A stretch of 64,000 nt of DNA from Undaria pinnatifida (taxonomy: Eukaryota; Sar; Phaeophyceae; Laminariales; Alariaceae): assembly GCA_012845835.1 (NCBI GenBank), contig JABAKD010000001.1:19338890-19402889 (forward strand), written 5' to 3'. The notes beneath the pieces were generated by a model that saw only the letters and a list, made by a program, of their open reading frames with translations, was not told the DNA's origin and did not search any database. How positions within the stretch are numbered: position 1 is the first letter of the stretch; every line of letters begins with the position of its first letter. Positions 26,719 to 33,024 of the stretch are shown here, piece after piece. A program made the translations under genes and the position numbers.

Positions 26719-27709
26719 CCCGCTCGCTCCTTCTTGCTTAAACGCCCCACCTAATATCGAAATGCGCCAGAGTAATAAACACTTCCACGCCCTGGATATG
26801 CCGCTGCTGCAATTCCCACCCCCCCCACTCCAACGCCCCCTCCTTCCCCACCACCCGCACCATCGCCTAGACCTAGCACCATGCGTATAGCGAACCCCTA
26901 CATCTATGCGACCTGAAGCCCTTCCCCCCCCCCCCTCCCCCACAAGAAGGATTTAAAGTTTCCACGCACAAATCAAGCTGCCCCACCTGTCCCTCCTCCC
27001 CTCCACCCCTCCCGCCCCCCTTTTGATCAAAATCAGCCCCCCACGTTCTTAAAAACTCCGCCCTCCCCTCGCCGGTTATTCGACTTGCAGGATTCAATTG
27101 ATAAACTGATGCATTTCCTTCCACAGCTGTCGGCTTTTGTCCCCCTCAGAAACGGGTTTTATAGTTTCCGCGCACAGACTGCCTAACATCACCCTGTTGA
27201 CCCTGATAGCTACACTGTAGTTGCAAGGGGAGTCGCCGACCAATATCCTCAATGAGGACACACAACCCGTAATACGCGCGATCGGAGTATCACACACAGC
27301 TTGCAAAGATGAGTTTCGACAAAAAAATCGATCTCCCAGCTGGAGTGTATCTTAGTGTTCATGATATATATATATATATTTCGGCATGGTTTACACAACA
27401 AGCAGGAGCAACCGCAACAGCAGCACATGGGGGCGTATCACGCACACAGGCAGGCTCACGCACCTCCTCGAGGAGCATAGACACGCCCGCCGCCTGCCCC
27501 GCGTGGCAGGCATGCTGCAACAGGGTGATGCCGGCAGGGTTGGTGGCGGAAAGTAAGGCCGCTCTTTCGGCCTTGCTCTTGCTCTCGAGCAACGCCTTCG
27601 TGCTCACCAAATCGCCAGCCCCGATGCACGAAAAGAGATCAGCTAAAGCTTTCTTGTTGGCATCCATGCTCGAAGACCTGGATGATGATCCCGGCGTTGT
27701 TCCCGGCAT
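720..27709 (-). CDS. Ankyrin-repeat / coiled-coil / RLK-Pelle-type protein kinase, spliced, 3' end off the left edge
   Basis: Fourteen exons in the window, joined at phase-matched splice sites, give 1347 codons. Residues 20-153 hold about four ankyrin repeats (GSTPLHFACNSGHYDCAAEL and TTPLIIAAFGAHANCVHLLL are the clearest). Residues 220-325 carry six SSPGDMDGVS-type repeats. Residues 514-603 and 934-1040 are charged, Leu/Ala/Glu-rich and look like coiled coils. Residues 604-933 are low complexity, with His/Gln and Gly tracts. The kinase N-lobe starts near 1226: glycine loop GRGGFGPVF (1246-1254), Lys1266 in IAVKRL, a likely C-helix Glu1282, and hinge region MLVYPFVGNSLEWHL. The HRD and DFG exons must lie left of base 720. 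No signal peptide or membrane segment is seen, so a cytoplasmic kinase is inferred, unlike plant receptor kinases with the same kinase type. The predicted start is ATG at 27709; an in-frame ATG at 27667 is an alternative. The exon 4-5 join is the weakest, so two separate genes remain possible. Confidence 0.72.
1618..1662. repeat. 9-bp CTTACTCAC minisatellite
   Basis: Five copies of CTTACTCAC or CTTATTCAC inside kinase intron 13. The rest of 909-4000 holds poly-A and poly-T stretches and repeat relics only. Confidence 0.85.
2650..3420. repeat. Inverted repeats with GACTGGAGGATCCAGT-type stems
   Basis: Stretches rich in TTTTCGACTGG recur at 2650-2830 and, inverted, at 3300-3420. The left part reads as self-complementary hairpins. 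The ends resemble each other (ATGGCCATTTCTTACACAGT against GAGAAATGGCCTAG), so this may be one nonautonomous foldback element of about 0.8 kb. Confidence 0.5.
3552..3670 (+). mobile_element. Mariner-like MITE, truncated copy
   Basis: Left end CAGTGGAGTACCCATTGTAA after TA, with internal GATAAGACC repeats. It is the same family as 29561-29769. The right end is not recognisable. Confidence 0.5.
4005..5360 (+). mobile_element. G-rich repeat element, copy A
   Basis: It begins with the AATACACTCC hairpin motif and a conserved block of about 190 bases (TACTCCGATCGCGCGTATTA, GGTCGGCGACTCCCCTTG, CGGAAACTATAAAACCCG). Three to four internal units of about 260 bases follow, each with a long G run, ACGCGTGGTGCTAGGTCTAG and GGATGGCTAGAAAGATAATG. 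No transposase is encoded. Sister copies lie at 35020-36400 (direct) and 26400-27350 (inverted). Confidence 0.8.
5524..6060 (+). repeat. Tandem duplication, about 310 bp unit
   Basis: GGATGGTGGATGG..., CAGGGTTGTTG.TACTTGTGG and GGGTGGT.TT.TTATTTCGT occur at 5524-5715 and again at 5835-6060. Confidence 0.7.
6070..6161 (+). mobile_element. Mariner-like MITE, short copy
   Basis: The right end GGGTACACCACTG matches the inverted TIR of 29561-29769. The left end CAGCAT follows TA. Confidence 0.4.
6455..6625 (+). repeat. Dispersed repeat shared with 47950-48090
   Basis: Shares TAAGCTTAAGCTCAC, then AGCGCTAGCTGGCGT and TGGACGT/TGACAG, in the same order and spacing as 47950-48090. A third fragment (GCGGATGGAATAGCTTAAGC) lies at 8325-8350, next to kinase exon 13. 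Confidence 0.65.
6719..6746. repeat. (TA)n/(TG)n microsatellite
   Basis: Alternating AT run passing into TGTATGTATATG. Confidence 0.8.
7090..7480 (-). pseudogene. Unassigned coding-like fragment inside kinase intron 13
   Basis: GC-rich stretch with two overlapping minus-strand open segments. One reads RDTIQAALGCIVHDECDAAA, the other LLRLAAVAVNITPEYGRLQA. They are in different frames, as after a frameshift or a small intron. The kinase domain is contiguous from exon 13 to exon 14, so this is not part of that protein. Family not recognised. Confidence 0.25.
8280..8305. repeat. (GTTTTC)n microsatellite
   Basis: Four hexamers, 50 bases past the donor of kinase exon 13. Confidence 0.85.
8357..8525 (-). 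CDS. Ankyrin-kinase exon 13 (kinase N-lobe)
   Basis: Acceptor ctcgcggcag|T (phase 2), donor GTGCAG|gtgaga (phase 0). The joined reading SHQQIDAACAGFPDSAIVGR followed by GGFGPVFRGTF and IAVKRLDGYGLQGLPNFLRE matches the plant RLK/Pelle kinase start, including the ATP-loop glycines and the catalytic Lys. Confidence 0.88.
8938..9566 (-). CDS. Ankyrin-kinase exon 12 (coiled-coil end and acidic linker)
   Basis: Acceptor ttaatccccccag|GAG (phase 0), donor TTCAG|gtaaca (phase 2). It opens with ELEQALARLERIGVALAEER and then becomes an Asn/Ala/Glu/Asp-rich linker with two MSVD.AALSPPEAAP-like copies and two VEADGTP.RD copies. It ends in MARIF, the motif just before RLK kinase domains. Confidence 0.74.
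10265..10566. mobile_element. About 300-bp MITE with ATAAGGCGG subterminal repeats
   Basis: Left end GTTGGGGTCCCCCAATAA and right end GGGGGACGGACCCC are imperfect inverted repeats. Inside, eight to nine copies of (A)TAAGGCGGTC or close variants are spread out, like transposase-binding subterminal repeats. No protein is encoded. Confidence 0.6.
10567..10612. repeat. (TATAC)n microsatellite
   Basis: Repeated ACTATACTAT directly after the MITE end. Confidence 0.85.
11080..11320. repeat. GGGTC-family hAT-like repeat, degraded copy
   Basis: CGGGTCGGATCGGGTTAG and GACCCGACTCGACCCGAG flank a centre that includes GAAAACCTCC. It ends near AGCAGCCCTG, matching the terminal motif of 44768-46449. Confidence 0.5.
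12850..13083 (-). CDS. Unassigned open segment in kinase intron 11
   Basis: From ATG at 13083 it reads MAQNIPNLGNIWEYVDILFR and later DRVVKYYQGAFKKAKDFLSA, about 73 residues of ordinary composition. It then runs into a poly-T stretch and a Phe/Ser run. It could be an exon of a nested or transposon gene. No family recognised and no clear splice partner. Confidence 0.3.
13372..13419. repeat. (TATGT)n microsatellite
   Basis: About eight TGTTA pentamers inserted in a MITE copy at 13250-13515 that shares CCTAGGCCATG with the 62636-62892 family. Confidence 0.9.
13932..14021 (-). CDS. Ankyrin-kinase exon 11 (coiled coil)
   Basis: 30 codons, phase 0 at both ends; acceptor acgacggtag|GCT, donor GAG|gtacga. 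It encodes AGVLRSRVASADDQVGRLSR and then ELREAHAKLE, which continues as ELEQALARLE in exon 12. Confidence 0.68.
14215..14375. repeat. (CAT)n microsatellite next to the kinase exon 10 donor
   Basis: About 160 bases of CAT/CAC/CGT triplets that start within two bases of the exon 10 donor. Exon 10 and this array together read as poly-Asp in the same frame. Confidence 0.9.
14377..14479 (-). CDS. Ankyrin-kinase exon 10 (coiled coil)
   Basis: Phase 2 in, phase 0 out; acceptor cctgcgttgag|G, donor AGACAG|gtgtgt. It encodes NEVRRLRAEAAALGREHASL and then GAQHASLVLEKARQ. A (CAT)n microsatellite begins just inside the intron at the donor. Confidence 0.68.
15582..15643 (-). CDS. Ankyrin-kinase exon 9 (coiled coil)
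   Basis: Encodes SRRVQELEAELRAARRDYRF. The acceptor is ttcttcgacag|TCA (phase 0) and the donor is CAG|gtacac (phase 2). The helix runs directly on into exon 10. Confidence 0.7.
16019..16160. repeat. About 31-bp tandem repeat spanning the exon 8 donor
   Basis: Five units of TCGTGTAACAACCCGTAAAC plus TGTACCTCTT. On the minus strand each carries AAAGAGGTACAG, so the splice donor of exon 8 is repeated at about 31-base steps. Confidence 0.8.
16145..17134 (-). CDS. Ankyrin-kinase exon 8 (large low-complexity exon)
   Basis: 330 codons, phase 0 at both ends; acceptor ttcgcaacag|CAG, donor AAAGAG|gtacag. The order is a Ser/Pro-rich part, about 80 residues almost all His and Gln, a short charged stretch, long Gly runs, then an acidic Asp/Glu region. 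The donor sits inside a tandem array of near-identical donors (see 16019-16160). Confidence 0.68.
17330..18175. repeat. GCCACT/GCCACA hexamer minisatellite
   Basis: About 850 bases dominated by GCCACTGCCACAGCCA. It fills most of kinase intron 7 and yields long false open frames on both strands. Confidence 0.9.
18181..18294 (-). CDS. Ankyrin-kinase exon 7 (GC donor)
   Basis: 38 codons; acceptor gtggcag|GCGGCG, phase 0. It encodes AALLRAQEGALAQAESSVNA. The best end is CAG|gcaagt, a consensus GC-AG donor in phase 0 that matches exon 8. The intron beyond is an 850-base GCCACT/GCCACA minisatellite. Confidence 0.62.
18546..18701 (-). CDS. Ankyrin-kinase exon 6 (coiled coil)
   Basis: 52 codons, phase 0 at both ends; acceptor gcagacag|AAC, donor AAG|gtacgt. 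It encodes AELKAALAANAAMIRSMHEE and then RDLLERRRGEAGERRREAEE, a strongly charged helix with heptad-like spacing. Confidence 0.7.
18970..19075. repeat. About 18-bp minisatellite (CATCCTGTAACTGGTTT)
   Basis: Five to six copies with few substitutions. Confidence 0.85.
19390..19510 (+). repeat. Dispersed repeat end shared with 49380-49545 and 60240-60330
   Basis: GTTCGGAGTTCAGAAATTTC followed by TGCACCCCTACCG matches AGGAGCTTAGAAATT...CACCCCTACCGTGGGATG at 49500-49540 and GAGCTCAGAAACTTCTTAGA at 60285-60330. Confidence 0.6.
19790..20018. mobile_element. GGGTC-family hAT-like MITE
   Basis: CAGGGCCTTCCACGGGTC at the left and GGCCCGTTGAAAGCCCTA at the right are inverted repeats. The interior is GGGTCGGGTCGG-rich. 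I do not see a clean 8-bp target duplication here. Confidence 0.65.
20146..20651 (-). CDS. Exon 5 of ankyrin-kinase gene (or first exon of a separate kinase gene)
   Basis: Open from acceptor aacccag|AC (phase 1) to donor GAG|gtgggt (phase 0). It encodes DYPGGDVTLPAQMATEEEA and then an Ala/Thr/Pro/Ser-rich stretch with MASPMASPRPSP-like repeats. The phase fits exon 4, but MATEEE at about 20613 could be the true start of an independent gene. Confidence 0.6.
20935..21270 (+). repeat. TAGATCA-rich dispersed element, copy 1
   Basis: Many ATAGATCAC/ATAGATCAT units are followed by CATGAGCTACGG, TCTAGATCATCAAGTG and TCTGCCCGACGTGTG. The same order recurs at 58395-58740, and a partial copy is at 28800-29110. 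Confidence 0.75.
21659..21895 (+). repeat. Interstitial telomere-like sequence plus two about 115-bp units
   Basis: TAACCCTAACCCTGACCCTA, then two copies of GACGCCTTTAT.ACTGGAAAC through GATTTGGGGGCTCT. Each is preceded by CCTAACCCTAACCTTAA. Single copies of the unit are at 7940-8025 and, inverted, at 52235-52325. Confidence 0.85.
22141..22733 (-). CDS. Ankyrin-kinase exon 4 (last ankyrin turn plus SSPGDMDGVS repeats)
   Basis: The acceptor is cacggacag|G and the donor is G|gtgagtgag, phase 1. The exon 3-4 join reads LLLEHNADPNVRDNLG, a textbook ankyrin finger, which supports the splice. The rest (197 codons) is Ser/Gly/Ala/Asp-rich, with six repeats of 18-21 residues built on SSPGDMDGVS. The tails alternate between a CG-TGGGD type and an SGDGAD type, which suggests duplication of a two-unit block. 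Confidence 0.75.
23090..23200. repeat. (TAG/CAG/TGG)n trinucleotide array
   Basis: About 110 bases of AGT-type triplets that end about 15 bases past the exon 3 donor. Confidence 0.9.
23215..23289 (-). CDS. Ankyrin-kinase exon 3 (ankyrin repeat)
   Basis: The acceptor is ctctcgcag|G and the donor is GA|gtgaga, phase 2 at both ends. It encodes NSNGTTPLIIAAFGAHANCV and then HLLLE. A TAG/CAG-type trinucleotide array starts in the intron about 15 bases past the donor. Confidence 0.82.
23400..23475. repeat. AGAGCACAG(C/T)C minisatellite
   Basis: Six copies of an 11-12 base unit. The flanking 23475-23700 is CACA-rich with no gene seen. Confidence 0.85.
24013..24085. repeat. 12-bp TTTGACTTTACC minisatellite
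   Basis: Six copies. Confidence 0.9.
24292..24606. mobile_element. GGGTC-family hAT-like MITE with internal minisatellite
   Basis: Left end CAGGGCTTC and right end CCGTGAAAAGCCATG fit the 44768-46449 termini. Inside, 24446-24556 holds seven copies of an 18-base unit, GACCCTAAGGTTTTGAC. Confidence 0.65.
24658..24713. repeat. Dispersed about 55-bp imperfect hairpin (representative copy)
   Basis: ACGCAGCTTGCAAAGATGAG on the left pairs with CACAGCTGACGT on the right, leaving an unpaired TGCAAAGA. The centre varies between copies. Others are near 1036, 3834, 4002, 10011, 13816, 26552, 27296, 29146, 31730, 35033, 35783, 42642 and 61417. Confidence 0.75.
24847..24965 (-). CDS. Ankyrin-kinase exon 2 (ankyrin repeat)
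   Basis: The acceptor ttgattcaag is followed by GGAGCACATCC, phase 0, and the donor is GG|gtaaga, phase 2. It encodes GSTPLHFACNSGHYDCAAEL and then LRAGVDVNA, an almost ideal ankyrin repeat. Joining exon 1 restores LLEEGAHP, the expected loop before the next repeat. Confidence 0.8.
25196..25243. repeat. CATTCCATTCCA minisatellite
   Basis: Four 12-base units in kinase intron 1. Confidence 0.9.
25387..25620. repeat. Two abutting minisatellites (15 bp and 9-10 bp)
   Basis: About ten units of GTGTTTCTGAATT(GT) pass directly into about eleven units of GAGAGGAAT. Confidence 0.92.
25650..25870 (+). mobile_element. MITE fragment, CCTAGGCCATG family
   Basis: GTTCATCGCGTACATAGCAC, TATTTAGAGCTCCTCAA and CGAAGGAGCCCCAGAAAAAG match the right half of 62636-62892. 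Confidence 0.5.
25860..26000 (-). pseudogene. Degenerate copy of kinase exon 1 3' end
   Basis: On the minus strand this reads VLEEAREPPCLC. The flanks (GCACAAGCAGGGAGGCTCG, GCAACAGCAACACCATC) align with the exon 1 donor region near 27400-27490. It lies inside intron 1 and lacks the preceding ankyrin codons. Confidence 0.5.
26400..27350 (-). mobile_element. G-rich repeat element, copy C (inverted)
   Basis: Reverse complement of copies A and B: the hairpin at 27296-27345, the ACCCGTAATACGCGCGATCG block, then internal units with C runs. A second nested copy of the terminal hairpin lies at 26552-26604. It sits between kinase exons 1 and 2. Confidence 0.8.
27464..27709 (-). CDS. Ankyrin-kinase exon 1 (start codon, first ankyrin repeats)
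   Basis: Encodes residues 1-82, starting with MPGTTPGSSSRSSS. It contains ITLLQHACHAGQAAGVSMLL, the core of an ankyrin repeat. The donor is GAG|gtgcgt, phase 0. Degenerate copies of its 5' half lie upstream at 27885-28290, and a copy of its 3' end lies near 25870-26000. Confidence 0.7.
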
Positions 27710-28290
27710 GTTTGTCTCCCGGCCGCCAGCCTCACGGAATAGGCGAGAAGCACGCCTACTTACAAGGTACCTGGTGTTTTTTTTTTGGTGGTTTGAGCTG
27801 GAGGAAAGAAAGACAAGCAGCAGAGCGAAGATAAGAACAAAAAGTTTGCTTGCATGAGATGTGTATGTTGGTCGGGAGCTAAAGCTTTCGTATTGTTCAT
27901 GTTCGTGCTCGAAGATGACCTGGAGGATGATCCCGGCATGGCTCTCGGCATGTTTGTTTCGCGACCAGCTTTACCAAATAGGCGACAAAAAACGCGTGCT
28001 ACAATATAAACAAACTTTTCGTGCTAAGGCAGGTAGAGGAATGCTGGGCACAAGCAGAGCGAAGACGCATGATAAAACTTAATGCCGGCGTGAGAGGCAT
28101 GTTTGTCGGCAGCTGAACGTCAGTTTTTCATTTTATTGTTCATGCTTGAAGACCTGGAAAATGAAACCGGCATGACTCTCGGCGAGCTTCGTCTCACGGC
28201 CAAACTGACCAATTAAGCGAGAAAAGAGCCTAAGGCAGCGGGGTGGAGGGGTAAAAACCTTCACTGCACATGGTATGAAAGAGGCCTAAC
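27650..28290 (-). repeat. Triplicated first-exon region of the ankyrin-kinase gene
   Basis: Three tandem units of about 210-240 bases. Each carries CTCGAAGA.GACCTGGA..ATGATCCCGGC, CTCGGCATGTTTGT, ATAGGCGA and AGCAGAGCGAAGA in order. The unit nearest the gene holds the exon 1 start. The middle unit keeps an open MPGSSSRSSS reading, and the distal unit is degraded. Confidence 0.7.
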
Positions 28291-28799
28291 CTCAGCCGAG
28301 ACGTGAAAATCAACCTTTTGTTTTGGCCGGTGCAAAGTTGGACCAAAAGCAGAGACAAGAAGGAGAAAAAAACGGACACCTATAATGTGTGAGAAAGCCA
28401 GGAAGCGTGCTGTGTTGGTCGGCGGCGCAAACGAACATCGCGCCCACACTGCTTGAGCGTTCCGCTTTTGGTGTCCGGTACGTTTGTCGATGCATTGCGG
28501 CAGATGCATTCCACTCTTTCACTGGAGGACCCCCGTACTTCACACCCAAAGGTGACGTTCACATAAAAATGAAAAGTGTTTTCCGATAAAACACTCTCCT
28601 GGTCTAGCTAGATACAAGACAGATTTGTGTTTTTGAGGAGGGGACAGATTAATTACTTTCTGTTTTTACAAACGTATATAAAAGATTGGCTAGTTCCAAA
28701 GCTGTCGAGCCCCATATCTGTCAGACTGTCAGAGTATTTTCATTTTTTTGCCGAAAGAGCAATAAATACCTCTGTCGCAGCACGCGTCTGTCTAAAACA

Positions 28800-29110
28800 C
28801 ACCACATAGACCGGATAGCTCATTAGCTATCTACAGTAGACGCGTCGGTCTAAACACACCAGATATAACATTAGCTATCTACAGTAGACCATCCAGATCT
28901 TGTGTCTGTCATAATGGTATACCAGGTATTACATAATTATCTACCTCCATCATCCAGATATTGTGTTTGTCAGGATGGTATAGGATGCTATACTGGATCA
29001 TTGAATACACCCATCAACGGCGGATCATATGTCTGTCATGATGGTATATTAGATCATTTAGATCATTTGTCTAGATCATCTACGATAGTAGATTTTATGT
29101 CTGTCACGAT
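28800..29110 (+). repeat. TAGATCA-rich dispersed element, partial copy
   Basis: Repeats of CATTAGCTATCTACAGTAGA and CATCCAGAT.TTGTGT.TGTC. It belongs with 20935-21270 by its GATCAT-rich composition. Confidence 0.5.
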
Positions 29111-29560
29111 AGTTATATCGTGTATGGTCGGAGTATCACACACAGCTTGAAAATATGAGTTTCGACAAAATCTTCGATCTCACAGCTGGATTGTATTTTT
29201 ATTTTTTCAGTATATATGTATACATTGAAGCTATTAATAGTATGAACAGCATTAATACACAATTCAGATCATTCAGATCATTCAGATCATCCGGCAACGT
29301 GCACCATCTATCATATCAATCTATCGGCCATTCATATCATACAGACAGCCCACGGGTCTGTCTGCCCTAAAACACATACTTCGGACTATATAGGTATGGT
29401 CAAGGTTATAGGTGCAATCAGGCAGCGCACGAATTGCTTCCCGCGGGTCACGGCTAATCCATACCGGGTATCATACACCATGTGGGCGGGGTCATATCTG
29501 GATATAATCAGATCCGGGCGGGATCACCCCCTGGTGCTACCGACAAAATTCGGTCAAATA

Positions 29561-29769
29561 CAGTGGTCTACCCATTCCAAGACCATCCGGTTCAAGACCA
29601 AAACGGAGATAAGACCAAATCGGCATGTAATGAAGAAGAAACTACTTGCAATTAGTATGGGATGCCTTTTGCAGTAGTAAGAGGACAAAACCGTACGTAG
29701 TATTAAGAGAGATAAGACCACCTAAATTGGCTTTTATCACGGGGAGGTCTTAAACCGGGCACATCACTG
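29561..29769. mobile_element. Mariner-like MITE with TA target duplication
   Basis: Left CAGTGGTCTACCCATTCCAA and right TTAAACCGGGCACATCACTG are inverted repeats flanked by TA on both sides. Internal GAGATAAGACC repeats. 209 bp, no coding capacity. Confidence 0.7.
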
Positions 29770-29824
29770 TATGCGGCTCGTTTGGATCAGGTTCGTGTTA
29801 CCGACAGCACACGCTGAACTAATA

Positions 29825-30039
29825 CATTGATGTACCCGTTTTAAGACCTATCCGGTTCAAGACGAGAGTAGAGATAAGACCAAGTACATCGGCCTGTCAC
29901 AAAGAAGAAACCACGCGGGATTAGTAAGGGATGCTTGTTGCACTACTCTAATAGTGAAAACCATAAGATCATGCAGCAGATCCAAGACTGCGTGAATTTG
30001 CGTTTGTTACGGGGTGGTCTGAAACTGGGTACATCACTG
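29825..30039. mobile_element. Mariner-like MITE, second copy
   Basis: Starts CATTGATGTACCCGTTTTAA after TA and ends GAAACTGGGTACATCACTG. It has the same internal order as 29561-29769, and the two lie 55 bases apart. Confidence 0.65.
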
Positions 30040-30224
30040 CTGTATGTCGCTTGTTTCGGCCTCAAAAACCCCACCTGCGGAATTCATTTCGTGAACTCCG
30101 GGGCCAACATACACATCAACAGGGGTGAACAGGGATTGGATATATCAGGTGCCCGACGTTTGGTGCATTGCTAAATCTCCTTACTGCTCTATTAGCGGTG
30201 CATTTCCTCTGTCTTGCAGTTCGT

Positions 30225-30350
30225 AACCGCAGAGCTCATATTTCTCAATCATTGACGAAAACATCAAGAGCTTGTATCTCTTACGATGAAAACAACAGCG
30301 CTTGTATTTCTCTACGATGAAAAAACAGAGCTCGTATCTCTCGATGATGC
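30225..30350. repeat. About 32-bp minisatellite (CAGAGCTCGTATCTCT)
   Basis: Four copies of GCTCGTATCTCTCGATGAT with substitutions. Confidence 0.8.
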
Positions 30351-30689
30351 GAAATCGCCACGGATTCCGGAAAGGGGGTGCTGGATGTCGACAGGGTAGA
30401 ACGTAGAAATAGCCCGGGATATTCACGATCAGGCCACTCACTTCTCGCGGGTCGGGCCGATCCAAAATCGATGAAAATTGACGAGCATAAAAAGCTGAAA
30501 AGTGTGTGGAGTGCTCAACCCTTTGCGCGACAAAATGCAGGTAAGTACCAGGAGGGAAAAGGGACGAAAGAAACCTGTGACGACGGCTTGTCCAGAAGAT
30601 CGCTGTGGGGAAAACCTCTTACGAGTTGAGCTGGAGAGTAAAATGACATTACAAATAAAAAAGGGTGACCCAACCCAACCCAGCCCATA

Positions 30690-30860
30690 AGATTCGAAGA
30701 CTTTCTGAACACGACGCGTTTTGACCTGTGTGAGGTAGGACAGACGCATCCTGACCCGACCCGACTCGACCAGCGACATTATGGAAGCCTTCTGACCCGA
30801 CCAGAGGGTCCGGTTATAACCCGTGGAAAGAACCGGAAATAACCGGTTACTGAAGAGGAA
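30690..30860. repeat. GGGTC-family repeat, degraded
   Basis: TGACCCGACCCGACTCGACC plus AACCGGTTA segments. Confidence 0.45.
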
Positions 30861-31189
30861 CACAAGCACACACGGTTAACTCCTAGTGGCGTGTGGAGGA
30901 TCGCAATCGCTTTGTACACTCGTATCATGAATAGGAAATACCGGACTGGCCATCGAACGCATCGCGTCAAGAAGCAGCTTAGTCTTAGCTTGGCTTTCAG
31001 CTAGTTTAGAGTCGTTGTTGGGGTGGCTAGCGGGGGAATTAGGTGTATGAAGCGACGATCCAGGTACTTTTTCCAAACACCGAGTGTAATTTACGACGCA
31101 CTGCTTCTCGTCGAGTCAGAGTCACTGTTGTGGACTGGCTACAGCTGCCGTCGTACCTCTGTTCGTTAGTTTAGCTTGCTTTGCTTAGG

Positions 31190-32240
31190 CTCGCGCTTGG
31201 CGTAATTGTTCAAATGATTGCGGGAGCGGGGAGATTAGTTGTGCGAAGCTGGCGAGACGATGCAGATATTGAGCCAAATAAACTCGATGTATACGTACTG
31301 TCGTCGAACGACAGCCGTGCAGAAATGACCTCAGCCTTTGAGCTGCTTAGCTTAGCTTAGAGTTGACTAGCTCAGCTTAGCTTAGCTTAGCTTACCTTAG
31401 CTTAGTTTAGGTTAGCTCAGCGTAGCATCGAAGCTGGACTGCTTGCTGTAGCTGGGGAATTAGTTGTGCGAAGCTGGTGATGCAGATATTCTGCTCATCA
31501 CCGACGTTTGACGTATTGTCGTCGAATGATAGCTGTGGAGGAACAGTCTTAGCTTAACTTTCAGCTTCTCAGCTTACTCGTCGTAGCTTTCAGCTTCCCT
31601 GCTGGAGTGGTTGCCCGCGCGGGAGAATTAATTGTGCGAAACCGGTATTGGTGATCTAGATGTTTTGCCAGGACAACGGATATTTACGAACTGTCATCGA
31701 ATGACAGCTGTGGAGGTGAGTATCACACACAGCTTGCAAAATATGAGTTTCGACAAAATCTTCCATCTCACAGCTTGAGTGCATTTTCATTATTATAATA
31801 TTTACGAACTGTCACCGAACGACAGCTGTGGAGGAACAACCATAGCTTAGCTTTAAGCAGCTTAGTTTAGCTTAGCTTGGCTTGGCCTAGCTTACCTTCG
31901 CATAGCATCGACGCCGGACGGTTTGCGGTAACGAGGAAATTGGTTGTGCAAAGCTGGCTATCCAGATGTTGCGCCCGTCACCGAATAATACGTACAGTCG
32001 TCGAATCATAGCTGTGAAACGAGCAGCCCTAGCTCAGCTTTGAGCAGCATGGCTTAGCTAAGCTGGCCTAGCTTCAGCCTCGGAGCTTTCAGATTCGTTG
32101 CTGGAGTAATTGCGGGAGCGGGGGAATTAATTGTGCGAAATTGGTATTATTGGTGATCAATTCATAGACTACCAGGTAGATGTTTTGTCGAGACAACGGA
32201 TATCTACGTACGAATATATCCGCACTGCGGTCGTCGTTGG
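31190..32240. repeat. Tandem repeat with conserved palindrome and AGCTT-rich spacers
   Basis: Four to five units of about 120-310 bases: TTAGTTGTGCGAAGCTGG, GATGCAGAT, then the palindrome TGTCGTCGAACGACAG followed by CTGTGGAGGAAC and a TTAGCTTAGCTTAGC stretch. One copy of the dispersed hairpin (31730-31778) is inserted. Confidence 0.8.
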
Positions 32241-33024
32241 ATGATACGAGTACGCGCTGTTTCGCACGCATTTATCTCGCTACACTTACCCCTGTTGACG
32301 AGTTATCTTCCTATAGTAGCTTCGTTTTGCATTTTTTCTGGCTTTTATTTTCTTTCTTCCTTAGTATATGTTTTTTTTCCCCCTCGGATTTATATATTGG
32401 TTCGATTTCCCGGGTGGCACGAGGTGTGGTCGGTTTCAGCTGCAAGTCTTGAAACGCATGTACCGGTATGGGTATGCTATGATACGTACGTACGCTGACT
32501 TTCGATTTCACTTGTTGACATTTGTGTGCGGATGTACGCCTTGATTCTGCTATGAAATACACCTGCGCCACTTTTGGTTTGTTTTTTTTTCCGCTGAGGT
32601 TCTCTTCCACTCCAGAGTGACCGGAGCCTGTCCTGTGACAACGGACTTGATTCTGCGAGTTAATTTGAGAACAACAATAGATAAAAAAAAGAAAAAAAAC
32701 ATGGTGCGTATCATGAGACAGATCTGCTCGTACCTGTGGTACTCTGGTATGACGATATGCCTCGTAAGACCAAGCAAGACTACGTTCTACCTGGCTCGTA
32801 TTACACGACGCTGGAATGCTATTAATACCTACTTGTTGGCGCAAAGCTGCACTCAACTTTCACTTGCTGTAATATATCGCCTCGGGGACCCGCTTCAACT
32901 TCTATGATAGCCTGTTAATAGGACTGCTGCTACGCGTAGGCCCCATGTCGGGCGCGAATAAACGACGAACACAAGCAAGTGGGCCACACAGGAAGCCACT
33001 TGAGTATCACCCGTGCCCCGGTCG

